Shown here one piece after another: positions 22,543 to 34,639 of a DNA stretch of 64,000 nt. The notes under the pieces are model-generated. The model was not told the origin of the DNA and made no database searches. It saw nothing but the letters and a program-made list of their open reading frames with translations. Position 1 is the stretch's first letter, and every line of letters begins with the position of its first letter. Origin of the DNA: Paramacrobiotus metropolitanus (Eukaryota; Tardigrada; Eutardigrada; Parachela; Macrobiotidae); the NCBI RefSeq assembly GCF_019649055.1, contig NW_026570255.1, positions 124,001 to 188,000 on the forward strand, given 5' to 3'. Both the position numbers and the translations under genes were made by a program.

Positions 22543-24157
22543 GGTGAGCCTGCTGATTTCCCAGAACCGAAACCACCGGATAAAGGAGGAACGCAGAATA
22601 GTACTGCGCGATCTCCGCAGAATGGCACTGCGAGAGACATGGGTTATAAGATGCCATCACATCAGTCAAAAGAGATGGCTCAAATGATGCCACCACATCA
22701 ACTCAACGATCTGTTTATAGGGAAATCAGCACAAGTGGGCAAAAGGCCAATTCCGCAGAATGGTACTGTGAGGGAGATAGCTAATAAGATGCCATCACAG
22801 GTGAAGAGAGGACCACCTGCGCAGAATGGAACTGTGAAATTACCGCAGAGTGGTATTGCGGACGAACAGGTGAATAATAAAAGGAAATGTAGCGCCGAAA
22901 AGCTAAAAGAACGGCGTGCTCAACGTAACAAGATCATCCGGAAAGCGAACTTGAAAAATAAGATGGAAGAAAAAGAAACTGAGGAGCAGCACGCCAAGTT
23001 CTGCGAATATCAGCGTAAACAGGAGAATGATCAGACACCAGCTTCCGCACAAATGTGTGCTCAGGTAGCAAGTGCAGTCGCTATAAACAACGACAAAAAG
23101 ATCGCTGCAAAAGCTCAAGAAAAGGACCTGACACTGCGAAGGTGCAGCTTAAAGAGAGCGAACGAGCATAATAGATCTCCGACGACTCAATGGATGATGC
23201 AGATATGCTGCAGCGGAAGCAAATTTGGAAAAAGGTGACATATCGTTCAAATGGGAACCACGGTATGCAGAAATCAGCCGAAGGGTCGATGAACCCAGTG
23301 TTTAACGAGATGGAATATAAGAAGACACTCGCTGATCAGAACCGAAACGCTCCTTCAGTTGATAAACTGCCAAATTACGGAGAAAAAGTTCCGTTAAAAA
23401 AGTTGCCAAATAGTGGATTTTCCATGAGATCAGTTGAAAGGTCACGGGACTTGACACAGGCGCTGCAGAAAGATGCTAACGACAAGTCACCAGATCGAAC
23501 AGATGGGATGTCTTCGCAAACTGACCCGACAAAAACAAATAATGATGTATCTGCGAAAGTGATCGATTGGATGACCCAAAATGGATACGAGATGGTCACA
23601 TGTCAGAGATCACCGAACGGGCTGAAAGACGAACTGCTGAAGCGAAACGAGCTCTTATACCTGGCATGGAGTGGGCGAAGTCTATCCCAGTACCAGAGGC
23701 ACTGGGAATAAAAGCAGCCAAAGTTTGGAACGATAAGAAGTTTGAAAAAGAACGAGAAGCTCCGAAAAGGATAACCGAAAATGAGCAGACGCTCCTGAGT
23801 GAGATACGAGATGGAGAGATCGAACAGTTGAAGGATCATCGAACCGAAAGGCAACTGGAGATCATCGAAATCTCATCTGACGAGATCAATGAGACACCGG
23901 ATCACGGTGTTTGGAACACGGAAATTGACGATCGCAATAATCCGTTTGCTTGCCTCGATAAAGTGACACTGGTAGAACGAATTAGCAGTTGTCATCACGG
24001 CTACAATGAAAATTTGTGTCGAGTGCAACCTCAATGGAAATGCGAGGAATGTTGTCGAGATGCTCATCAAGATGATCTGTCAGATTGGCCAAGGTGCAAC
24101 GCAACAATCGAAGACATGAAAACCATGTCCAGAAGGAAGTCAAAAGTGTTAGCATAA
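22543..24157 (+). pseudogene. Unidentified ORF block with PQNGT repeats
   Basis: An ORF with five spaced copies of a PQNGT-like motif (about 22585-22860), then a Lys/Glu-rich region, frame changes near 23200 and 23600, and a Cys/His-rich patch at about 23990-24110 (CHHGYNENLC, then WKCEECC) that may bind zinc. It lies where protease or a gag extension would be expected, but no DTG/DSG protease active site was found. I do not recognise the protein. Confidence 0.4.
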
Positions 24158-25551
24158 CAAACTCGATGTGGAACCAGCACATCGAGCGCTACCATTGGCA
24201 GCGATATAAGGAGTGGCTATCCTGCGTTCGAAGCTTCATCATAACAAGCGGAAGATCGTTACTTCATTGGGATAACAGCGTTGATAGCTCACTTGCGAAC
24301 TTATGGAGATTAGACCCGAAGGTCAAGCAGCTCCAATCTAAACTCGATCGAGAAATAAACGAAGTATTTGATGAAGGAATCATGTGGGAAAACGGAGTGA
24401 CCTGTCTTGGGACTTTCGCGTTAATCATCTCTATAAGGGAGAGGGAACAACGATCATTTTCACAACCGGACTTGGCAAACCAGTATACGAGCTGTTCGAG
24501 ATATTCTAGAAGTCACTAGAGAAGGGAGAGGAAAAATCCTTCACCAGATACTGGAAAAAATTGGAAGCTGAATTCCCCCCACTGCCAGATTAGGACATAC
24601 TCGAACTGAAGGTATAACGGGAACGTAGAGAAGTTGGACCTGATGGGTACCCGGTCAAGAAACAGGTGACCTTCGCACCAATCCGAGGTGGAGCTGAATA
24701 CCCGCAACGGGGAGATGATAAATCGTGCATGTACGAGATGACCCCAAACAGCGAACTCCTCACCGAGGATCTAAACGCAAATTGCGTCTTCATTGGGGCC
24801 AAAAGACCAACTGGATATGAGAAAGTTGCAGATAAGGAGGTGATCTAAGCAGATGAAAGGAGGTCACCAAGAGCTCAAGAAATAGCGCAGATGGTAACGA
24901 ATCGAGGTGAAGTATGGGAAAAGTTCAAAGAGGAGCTGGAAAAGATCTTAGCGGGCCAACAGAACCCAGTAACAGAAGCAAAACGAGATGGAAATGTGCT
25001 CGATGACGGTGAGGAAGGCGCACCGGTCGAGAATAGCAAATTGATGAGTCTAGAAGAGTTCGATCGACTTGAAGGAACAGTTCCAGATGATCAGAGATCG
25101 GCCTCCGATGAACAAAGGTCATCACCGAAAGTGCGAGTAACGCGCAGTCATCCGAGAATCGCAGCGAACTATGGAATAAAAGCAAAGGAAACGGGCAAAC
25201 CTCTGCTCAAAAATGTGAAAACGAAAAAACTTTGCGATTCCTAGGGCGACGAAGGTGACCTTTCATCTGAGAAAGACGGAGTTGATTAACGACCACTCTA
25301 TAAGAGCGCTGCAGTTTAATAATGATGAGAGCAGTGACTCAGATTTAGATTGGACAAGCTAAAGTGACAACTCGACAATCTCAGAAGATTTAGGTGTAAA
25401 CGATCTCTCAGATCAAAAAATGCTCGATCTTGATAAAGATGATGAAGTAAATGAGGAAAAGGAGCAGGACATCAAAGTGAGAAGAACGAAGGTGCAGAGG
25501 ATGAAATTAAACAGAGAAACGATCTGAGTCTACAGTTACCAACGGATCATC
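24158..25551 (+). pseudogene. Unidentified charged ORF remnants before pol
   Basis: Short open stretches (24666-24848 and 24891-25244) rich in Lys, Glu and Asp continue the same base composition as the flanking element. No family recognised; no aspartic protease motif seen. Confidence 0.3.
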
Positions 25552-27944
25552 TTGAAACCGTCTGTTTGCGCACGGGTAAAAGTCAAAATGGGACGATTTT
25601 TACCAGCTAAAGGGAAGCTGATGTTTACACCTGTCTTCCAAGTGGAAACTGATGTTCAACCATTAGCAGGAGTGACTGATTATATAGAAAAGCACTTTGA
25701 TCTGGTCATGGCTAATCACAGTATAAAGCGACAAGTTGTGAAAAAAGGCCAGTCCTTGGTTACGTAGAACCTTACGATCATATGGAGAACTTCCAGATCA
25801 ATTTTGGTACAGTAAGGGACGTACTTTTTGATCCCGAAGTGGACGACACAACGAAAACCGAGCTGACAAAGATCATCGGAAATTTGAAACTCGGACCTGA
25901 TCTCACGCAGAAGCAGAAAAATGATGTCTATTATTCATTTTGGTAGTTCTGGAAGGTGTTGCCTACATCAAAGAAAAAGTATGGCGATGTAAAGGGGATC
26001 ACCCATGTAATCGATACGGGAGATGCGATACCGACAAAATGCGAATTTGGAATGCGGGAGATGGGATTCCTGGGTCACATACTCAGTGAAAATGGAGTTC
26101 GAATGGATCCCGAAAAGATTGCTGCGGTAGCAGAGTTCAAACGACCTAATACTGAACGACAATTGAAATCGTTTCTCGGACTCGCGAACTACTATCGGAA
26201 GTTCATAGCTGGATATGCACAGCGAACTTGCCACTTATACGAGTTAATTCGGAACGATAAACATGTCGGAAAAGACTGGACAGAAATTCACACGAAGGAG
26301 TTTGACAATTTGAAAAAGTTGCCACGTGAAGGTACAGTCTTAGCGAAGTTCGACCCATTTAAGCCAACGGTAATCGAATGCGACGCGAGCAAAGAAGAAA
26401 TTGGAGCAGTTTTATCACAAGAAGGTCATCCAATTGCTTCTGCGAGCCGCGTCCTACATGGAGCTGAACGGAATTCCGGTGTAACTGAATGGGAGTGTCT
26501 GGCGGTCGTCACAGATTGGAATGATTTGAGCACTGCAACGATCCGTATCGTCAACTTGTAAGGAGATGAGGAAGAGGAAGATGACTCAAACTTTCAGCTC
26601 CGAAATAAGCAGCTGAAATATCCTCACCTTGCAATGATAATCGATGAACTCGAACATCTACCAGATGCCCAAACGAGATCGAAATTTAAAGTTCATCACC
26701 AGCTGTGGAACGGAATTTTGTACCGCGTAAAAGACGATAAAGGCAGATTAGAAAGGTCATATGTCGTAGCACTGTCGATGAGAAGAGCGATCATCCATGC
26801 GCTGCATGATGAGAAAGCAGCAGGTCATCTTGGATACGAGAAGACGCTAGCAGCGATAAGACTGCGCTTATTGGGACAGAATGAGTACGGACGTCAAGAA
26901 TTATATACTCGCATGTCAGGGGTGTCAGTTCCACAAGACACCAAGGAAGTGTCCACCTGGAAAATTGCAAGAGATAAAAAAAACAGCGACAGCAAAGGAG
27001 TTCGTAAAAGTGTTCGTGAAACGCGTCATATTGGCACATGGAGCACCACATATCTTTCACACGGATCGGGGAAGGCATTTCACGGCTGAAGGATTGTCAA
27101 AAGTCACCAATGTGTTTAAAATAAAACACACGTTCGGAACGGCGTACCACCATGAAGGGCAGGGGCAAGTCGAAAGACAGATGCAGATCATCGGAGATGG
27201 ATTGGCCCAGTATATTAAAGCGGGAAATGAGCGGAAATTCAACAAGTGGTCTCAGGGATGAACAGGGTGGTAATGTTACAACTGGATTTTCGGCATTTTA
27301 CATGCTACATGGAAGAGAGATGACCATGCCACAGGATGTGGTGACGAGGACGAACTTACCAGATGATTATGGTACTCCAGACGAATGGGTGGAGACCATG
27401 AAAAAGAATCTGATATTCGCTGAAGAAGTTTCTAGATGCAACATAAAAGATGCATTCGAGAAGAATGCTGAAATTTATAATAAGAAGAAGTCGGAACCGA
27501 ACTTCAAAATAGGCGACTTTGTACTCATACGACTTCCCGAAGATACGAAACAAGGGAAAAAAGGAAGCCCAATCTGATTTCAAGAAAAGGTACGATAAAA
27601 TCTGGAAAATTTGCAGCTTTCCACGACCAAATGAAGTCGAAGTTATCGAACAGAACCCGATAAAAGAAGCCAATTTGAAAGTTGTCTCCATTGACCGATT
27701 GAAACCATTGCATCCACCGTTAGCGGATGAACCGGAGGATAAAGAAAACGCAACCGAACGTGAAACACGATCTACGACAGAAGTAGATGAGATGAATGCC
27801 GAAACAGAGCATGCTGCTCCCAAGTCATCTCCGCCACACGGAGACGAAGATAATGAGGTAGCATACCGTCATCTGAAACAGAGTTCCAAACCACGCTCAC
27901 AGCTACCAGAAACACTCGCTGAGATGATAGAACCGAAGACTTAG
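25552..27944 (+). pseudogene. pol remnant: RT edge, RNase H start, integrase
   Basis: Order of recognisable pieces: the pre-RT linker (ANHSIKRQVVKKGQSLV, about 25710-25765); the start of RT (THVIDTGDAIPTK, about 26005-26043) fused directly to the RT thumb (CEFGMREMGFLGHILSENGV, then FLGLANYYRKF); RNase H start (ECDASKEEIGAVLSQ, then EWECLAVV, ending 26561); integrase zinc domain (ALHDEKAAGHLGYEKT, then CQGCQFHKT); part of the integrase core (HTDRGRHFTAEGL, then EGQGQVERQ); and the C-terminal VSIDRLKPLH motif near 27700. The RT palm with YXDD, the RNase H end and the first integrase Asp are missing. A frameshift near 26865 and several stops are also present. Confidence 0.8.
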
Positions 27945-28000
27945 AAGAAAGGCAGACCGAAAAAACGGGACAAAGATTTTGAAACTGCGGTAACCTCAAA

Positions 28001-28408
28001 TTGAGCGAACAGGCTGGAAATCTAACGGAAGTTGACGAAGTAACAGAGCGAGTTTCGCAAAAAGACTCCAAACGAGGTGATGAGCCTTTTTCCGAACCAC
28101 GCACTGCTACTGATCTGCAGAAGAGTGCTGATATGGCAGACGGCAACGATAAAACAGATCGTAGTTTGAAAAGTTCTTTCAAACCACGCTCAGTTGCTAC
28201 CGACAGAGAACAGCCGCTCGAAGCAGTAGCAGCAATAGCAGCACAACTGGCATGTGATATTGCTGCTGCCATTGAGCAAAGGAAGGTCAAACATACAAAA
28301 CCGAGACCCACCCCTACGGAACTCCTAACACGTCAAGGAGATGATGAAGACGGCGCCGACAAGGGACTCTTTGATCGGATAACTAAAGGACGCAAACAAA
28401 TAAAATAA
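28001..28408 (+). CDS. Unknown ORF after pol
   Basis: Open for about 135 codons; acidic, with an Ala-rich helix (AVAAIAAQLACDIAAAIEQ) and a basic end. It shares a K-S-S-KPRS phrase with the end of the pol frame, so it may be an extension of pol. No family recognised and no membrane segment seen. Confidence 0.35.
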   Translation: MSEQAGNLTEVDEVTERVSQKDSKRGDEPFSEPRTATDLQKSADMADGNDKTDRSLKSSFKPRSVATDREQPLEAVAAIAAQLACDIAAAIEQRKVKHTKPRPTPTELLTRQGDDEDGADKGLFDRITKGRKQIK

Positions 28409-28588
28409 ATTAATGGGCGTTAGGACATTACGAACAGTAGTTGGGAAGGTGTAAAAGTCACTTATTGCAAACTGGCTAACAGATACTGTTTCATTGTTAT
28501 AGCAGGTAAAAGCAGTTAATGGAAAGATCGGAACGGCAGAATTCAGAGAATTCCGACTCTAAAACATTGGGAACCCGTTAAAGCATCG

Positions 28589-30485
28589 ATGCCAATAAAA
28601 ATGGAAGGCGACCGAGGTCATGGTGCTTATTATGGAGACGAATCCACATCGTCCGCAGGAACGGCGCAGAATGAACCGGGACCAGGCAATCAACCGCTCT
28701 ATGTGGCTGGTGTTCAGGCATATTTTCCGTACCAGGACCCAACGAGTTACCATAATACGGAGAACTGGGCGACCTACGGTCATCCGGTCGGACCACCCCA
28801 AACCAGTACAAAACGATCTTTTTCAACCGTTTCCTGGAACGCAGACTCCGCCAATGTATGGATCTGTGCAAATGCCTATGGGTCCACCGCCAATACCACG
28901 ATTGAATGCACCGAATTTCCCGACAGGACATGGCGGATTCGGCAGGATGTCATCCGCACCTGTCCGACATGGTGGACTCAGCGGGTTGCCACCGACACCT
29001 ATTCAACATCACGGATTTGGAGGTCCGATGTCCGACATAGTGGAATAATTGGCGGATCACCGCCGGAATCAGTGCGTGGCGGCATCATCGTCTTTTCCAT
29101 CATTATTCCCAGACTGGACCGAGACAGCGCCTACGGGGTCATTCGGCATCTCCAGAGCACCTCGCCCACCTTACAGATTTGAGCGACGATCTCCGAACAA
29201 ACGAGGCGGAGAATCGCAACATGGATATCGAGGCTCACCTCGACCACGGGGAATGTTGCCTCCATTAAGCCCGAAGATGGAAACAACGAATAAAAGCCCT
29301 ACAGGTTCACCCTCCAGATACGTACCGGGACTGGCGGTGAACATAAGTGAGGATGATGAGCAACTCAATATGATCGTGGCAGAATCCGAAGAGATCACAG
29401 AAGATGATCGACGGGCCGTTCACAACTTCAACCGCCTATGCCGTGACTTCTTTAGAATGCACAAAAGGGTTAATGATGAGCAGCTCTTCTACGGATATAT
29501 GATAGAGCAGATGGCCGTAACCGACCCGGGGCACATCGCACTCAAAGAACGAAAGGAGAAGGTGCAGGAAGCACGAAAGGAGATCGAAATCAAAATTGCA
29601 ACAATTTTAGACATATCATCAGGCGCTGATAGATAGACCTTGGCCGAAAAAGATTGAACGGATTCTGAAGTGGATTGAAAAGTTCCCGGAAGAAGTTGCA
29701 CAACCTGAAGCTGTCGCAGCTGGTTCATCACAGATTCAGCCCATGGCGAGTAGTACACCCAAACCTGGTACATCCACTGCAAAGCCAGTCGAAGACATGA
29801 CCGATGAGGATTTGAGAGAGCAGAAGAAACGAATCGATGAAGCCATTGAGCAACGAGCGATATCTCGAGAAAGCTCGACAGCGGATTCATCTCGGGGTAG
29901 TATTAAACTGAACAGATCGCAGACAACAAGTCCCAAATCGACAGAAAAGAGTCATCAGGCTAAGAAGCCGACGGCGAGTAAGGAACCGCCGAAAGCACAA
30001 GAGATGCCAGTACCAGTTAAGCCCACGGCGAGTAAGGAACCGCCGACGGCTCAAGAGATGCCGGTACCAGCAAAGCCCACGGTGAGTAAAGAACCGCCGA
30101 AGGAGCAAGAAGTACCCGTACCAGTAGGAAAGAGCGCTACTCAGAATTCAGCAAGAACTCACCCGTTGACTCCGATGTTTGTACCAAAAGTTCGGGCATA
30201 TACGGTGACATTCCCGGGATCAAATGGGGAAGAGAATGAGGTTACGGCTCGAATCGTCAACAAAACCACAAACGAAGATATCGATTCGTTCGAGCGCACA
30301 GCATATCGACGATCGTTTCGAAGCCCAATATCCCAGCTCGAGCTGCGCCAAGTCAAACAGGGGAGCCGAAGGTGACACCTAACAGCTTAGAGGCAACTTT
30401 GGCAAAACAGAAACAGCTGGCGTTGGAGAAACAGAAGAGCGCGAAGAACAGCGCTAAAAAGAAATCTAAACCAGCAGCAGTTTAA
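28589..30485 (+). pseudogene. Post-pol ORF A, unidentified
   Basis: An ancestral ORF of roughly 630 codons can be followed through four lesions: a frameshift near 28830, an in-frame TAA at 29046-29048, a frameshift near 29625 and another near 30370. It has a Pro/Gly-rich N-terminal half (MGPPPIPRLNAPNFP), a helical charged region (RRAVHNFNRLCRDFFRMHKR), a three-fold KPTASKEPPKAQEMPVPV-type repeat at about 29960-30130, and a Lys-rich end. It occupies the envelope position but has no signal peptide or membrane helix. Function unknown. Confidence 0.45.
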
Positions 30486-32443
30486 CGCATCAATGCTGTC
30501 GGGCTGGCACATTATACCAGGAGACAGGGTAATAGTGATTTGGAATACTCCGAACCGGAGGACGAAGAGCCATTTCCTGACTTCGAGGAACTAGCTGATG
30601 ATGATGATACGTTGACACCGGATGATCTGATCGCGGCTACAAATTATATTATGGCCACATTCCGTACACGAGGTGACACCTCGGTGACGATAAGATTCCG
30701 CCAACGCGCGAAGACGTGGTTGAATGAACGTGATCGCCGCTTTACTGCCTCGAAACTGGACACAATAATCGACTTCGCCCTGAAGACGGGTGAGGTGGTT
30801 AAAAAACACCTCGATTGGCGTTGCAAGGCAAAGCAGATCAGGACGGGCGGAATAGACAAGACGCTGTTCGAAGAACATGCCGATAAGCGACGACAGATCG
30901 AGTTGGCTATAACAGGTCTACGAAGTCCGGTTGGATCTACCCGACACCGTATTAGCCAATACATGAATGGATTGTGGCAAGGTGGAAACAGTATGGTCGG
31001 CGAAATAGACGCCGGCAACAAAACGATGCTGACGAAAATGGTTGAAGAAGGAAAAATCATCACCACCAATGCTCATGAGGAATCCCCGATTAGATATACG
31101 TTACTGGGATTCATACCGAAGGAACTGCACGATTATTGCAACTTATCCTCCAGCGAAGTGATGGAGAAACTGCCGATTCCTCAAAGAAATGATCCTGAAA
31201 CTCCTCTGTTGAACGTTATACTTCAGAAGGAAGATCATATGAGAGCCGCAAAAGAAAAGATTGAAGCAGATAAGCTAAAGAGACCGTCGAAAAAGAAACT
31301 CTCAATGGATTCAGATGACAACGACGAACCGAATGAGGTATCAAACGCCCCTTCGACGTCCGGCGAGGCAGCTACAACGAGTAAGCAGATACATGGTGAG
31401 GAAAAGAAGGCAGTAACTCCCATGGACAAGTTGACTGCACAAACTGAAGAAATGGAGGACATGCGCCGTCGTAGACAACAGACATCGCTGTTGCCACCAT
31501 CGAAACCAGCTAAGACTAGCGGCGGCAGGTCAAAAACGATGCAGCTTCCCAAGAAGACGGTGGAACCGTTGAAGAAAAATCGAAAGATGATGAGACGGAC
31601 TCGGCTCTCACACAGAGAAGCAAACCGAAATCAACGAAATCATCATCAAGTTCTATTCCGAAACTTTCAATCGGTGAAAAAGAATCTGCTACGAACCCGA
31701 CTGATTCGGCAGACAATTCGGACACTGGGAAAAAGTCAGAAGATCGGGACTATATGCTCGGATTACCACTGGACAATCAGAACCATGCTTGGTGCGAAAT
31801 TAGGAACATTCCGGGGAAGCAGCCATACCAGACGATGACCCAAAGACACCTCAAATCGGTCTTGTGCGCCAATTGGATTCTGAAATTGTCAGGTGTAAGC
31901 TTCGAGAGAATGACCAAACGAGCCTACAAAGAAGGGAAGTTGGGCTTTTGTTACTCGGATACAAACCGATGGTCATATTATCTGCCACAGTCAATGCGTG
32001 CCCCACGGTTGAAGATGGAATTAAAGTTCTGGAAGATCGCCATTACTGATGCCGTGATGCCCAAAATCGGCGGAACGAACAGAGTCACGTTAGACGACTT
32101 ATCGAACTTCTTCGCCGTGAACTACGAGCTGGGCTACCATGACACTGAAAACGATCGTGATGTGATTAAAAATGAAGTTGAAAGTCTATTCGATGACAAA
32201 CTGTTGGAGATCAAAAATGGTCGCATCCACTCTAAACCGGAAGACCCTTCGGAAGATACTCCGGAGAATGGAGATTCAGCGAAGATTCCGGCATCTCGGG
32301 AAGTTGTTTTTGAATCGCAACAGCCGGCAACAGCCGAGCTTAAAACCACCGATACCGAAACGAAGTCAGCAGAAACTGGAAATACTGTGCCAGCAGCGAC
32401 TGAAACAACGGAGTCGGCTGACACATCAGCAAAGAGTGAATGA
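30486..32443 (+). pseudogene. Post-pol ORF B, unidentified
   Basis: In the same frame as ORF A, after a single TAA (30483-30485). An acidic N-terminus (EPEDEEPFPDFEELADDDD) leads into a globular-looking region (about 30620-31190; AATNYIMATFRTRGD, QYMNGLWQGGN), a low-complexity linker with a frameshift near 31540, a second globular region (about 31750-32150; LPLDNQNHAWCEIRNIPG, SYYLPQSMR) and an acidic Thr-rich tail ending at TGA 32443. The long preserved frame and mixed composition suggest a real protein. No homologue recognised. Confidence 0.45.
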
Positions 32444-32869
32444 GAGATGTGTGTTATGCGGTTAGGAAGGTCCACCGCATATCACAAAGAACACGACGAA
32501 CATCATCACTTAGAATTAACAAAGGCGGAAGAGTTGAAATAACCGAGATGAAAAAACGTTAAGATAAACGGTCAAAACGACTTAGCGAAAGTGCTAAAAG
32601 ACATTAGAAGATGAGATAACTCAAATCAGTCAGAAAGGCGAATGAGCTTAAAACTGATAACGTGGAAAGGTCACCACTTTGCGGTGTTGAAAAGGTGTTA
32701 AAAAGGTCCTCATGAGCTAGAAAGGTCTCAGCCCAGTATGGAAATAGCATAAACTAGGCGTTAAAGCTCATAAGAATGATCGTGAAATGGTTACGAGATG
32801 ATGTTTTGACATGCTTTGACATTGCAAAGATGGCTGAAAAGGGTCCGGCCAAACCGAACACTTAAGCGG
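32444..32869 (+). other. Non-coding spacer in giant element
   Basis: Stop-rich in all frames, with several AAAGGTC repeats. Nothing else supported. Confidence 0.35.
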
Positions 32870-33875
32870 CAGCACCAGCGGTGAGAAGTCAAGCAGCACC
32901 GACGGCCGCGAGCAATCAAGCCGGATCAGGAAACGGGAGAAGCCAAGCGGCACCGGCACCCAAGTGAAGTCAGGCAGTGCCTTCTACAAGTCAAGCAGCA
33001 CCTGCGCTTTAGAGAAGTCAAGCAGCACCGGCAGTTGCGAAAAACCAAGTGGCAACCGCGCCCACGAAGAATCAAGTTGGACCTGGAAACGTTCGAAGTC
33101 AAGCGGCACCGGCACCTGTGCGAAGTCAAGGTGCGGCCGCACCTGCTACGAGTCAGGCGACTTCATCAATAACCGCAAAACGTTCTGTGGAACCGTGGAT
33201 CGATCAGTTTACGGGCTATGATCCTAAATGTCCGGACTGTATCAGGAACAATAAGGTTGAGAAAGGAGATTATCCTTGCTGGTACTGCATATTCAAAGAA
33301 CCAAGACGAACTTTGGTGGCATATACAGAAGCCGTCCGTGGGAATAAAGATGTTTATCGAGTCATAACATCTGCAGAAGCATGGAAGACCGTTCACCCAG
33401 AGAAAAGATGCTCATCAAAGATCGTTACCGTCAAGCGATCAGAAACGGTGAAAACGGCTGGGATTCGACATATGAACCTCCGCATGATGATTTAGCAGAT
33501 GATTTCCGCAAGAAGTTTAACGCGGATCAGGCAAGGATGTTGGAAGAGATACGACAGAAAGATCTGGCAGATGAGTTGACAGCCAGCAGAAAACGTGCCG
33601 AACAACGAGCGGCGCAGGAACACCGAGAAAGGTCGGTGCAGTGCGAAGCTCCTATTCCCGTGGCTCAGTTGAACGCAGATGAAGCGGGGGTTAGAGTGAA
33701 AGCCATTCTTCTCCAGATTGATGAATTGATAAAAGAACTGTCGAAGATCCGTGCAAAGACATTCGAAGTCCTCCTACGAGAGAAGATGAGGCTGGAAAGA
33801 GGTGAACCGCCTAAACCCGATACTAAACTACTGATCGAGAAGATGACCAAAGAATTCCGCAAACACATGAATTGA
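32870..33875 (+). pseudogene. Post-pol ORF C: Ala/Pro repeat plus CXXC pair
   Basis: A degenerate minisatellite (32879-33170, unit AGTCAAGCAGCACCGGC) encodes RSQAAPAP-type repeats. It is followed by a compact segment with two CXXC pairs, CPDC and CWYC (33235-33291, 12 residues between the pairs), and a charged helical C-terminal part after a frameshift near 33400. The CXXC pairs could form a zinc ribbon. Stops at 32964 and 33009 in the repeat show decay. Function unknown. Confidence 0.4.
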
Positions 33876-33899
33876 AGCGGGACGTTATGAAGGTGTTTC

Positions 33900-34639
33900 A
33901 AAGTTTCAGGAGCGATGAAAATTTCAAACGACCTCGATTACCAGCTAGGACAGAACATCAGAGATCACGAGAATATCCACGCGAACGGAATTACGACTCC
34001 CGAAATGAACGGTCATGAGAATACTCTAGAGAACCAACTCGTGACTATCATAACGAAAGAGATAATAGATCACGCGGGAGCTCACGCGACTACGAATATC
34101 GCTGCGGTAGATCATGGGTACGACATGGCGATCAGGTGATCGAAACTAGCGCACATCGACGTCATGAACCGGTAGATAGACGTCGAGATAAAAAGCGAGA
34201 CGAGCGCCGAGATGAGCCTGGTCGGCAGCCGGATCTCCGAGTTGCTTTCTGTCATCCAAAAGTTAGGGGGTTTACACCAGAACGACGTCAAGCGGGAGAA
34301 GGAAAAGCACCGGGTAGACGAGCTGCTCGAAATCAGCTTATCCGAGATCAGTGCGAGGACGTGCGACAACGGTTAGCTGAGAATTTTCAAAATCGGAACT
34401 TACAACGCGAAGAGAATCTTGCACGACATCAGTTGAACGCGATCAAACGTTCACGACAAGGAAAAAATCGTGGTCCACGGAGCATCGTCTTACGAGTCCA
34501 AGCGGACGAGGGCACAGCAGCTCAACCAGCAGAACCGGTTGATCGAACTTCTGATAGGAACCAGCCGGGCTCAACTCGAAAACGCCCACCGCGAGACAAA
34601 GGCGATGGAGATGGGTCGAACGAGATGATGGATCAGTGA
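33900..34639 (+). pseudogene. Post-pol ORF D: Arg-rich, SR-like
   Basis: Dominated by Arg with Asp, Glu and Ser (RRRDKKRDERRDEPG). One internal TGA lies near 34018. It resembles RS/RD-rich nucleic-acid-binding proteins in composition only; no domain recognised. Confidence 0.35.

Noticed and set aside
20765-25244. Stop codons in the giant element as alternative genetic code or editing
   Set aside because: Frameshifts accompany the stops and several stop types occur, so decay is the simpler explanation.
26005-26043. DTG in THVIDTGDAIPTK as an aspartic protease active site
   Set aside because: The context is the conserved start of the gypsy RT region (H-IDTGDA-P), not a protease; no protease was found elsewhere in the element.
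28589-34639. Envelope gene of the giant element
   Set aside because: Position fits, but there is no signal peptide, transmembrane segment or furin-like site; composition is charged and low-complexity.
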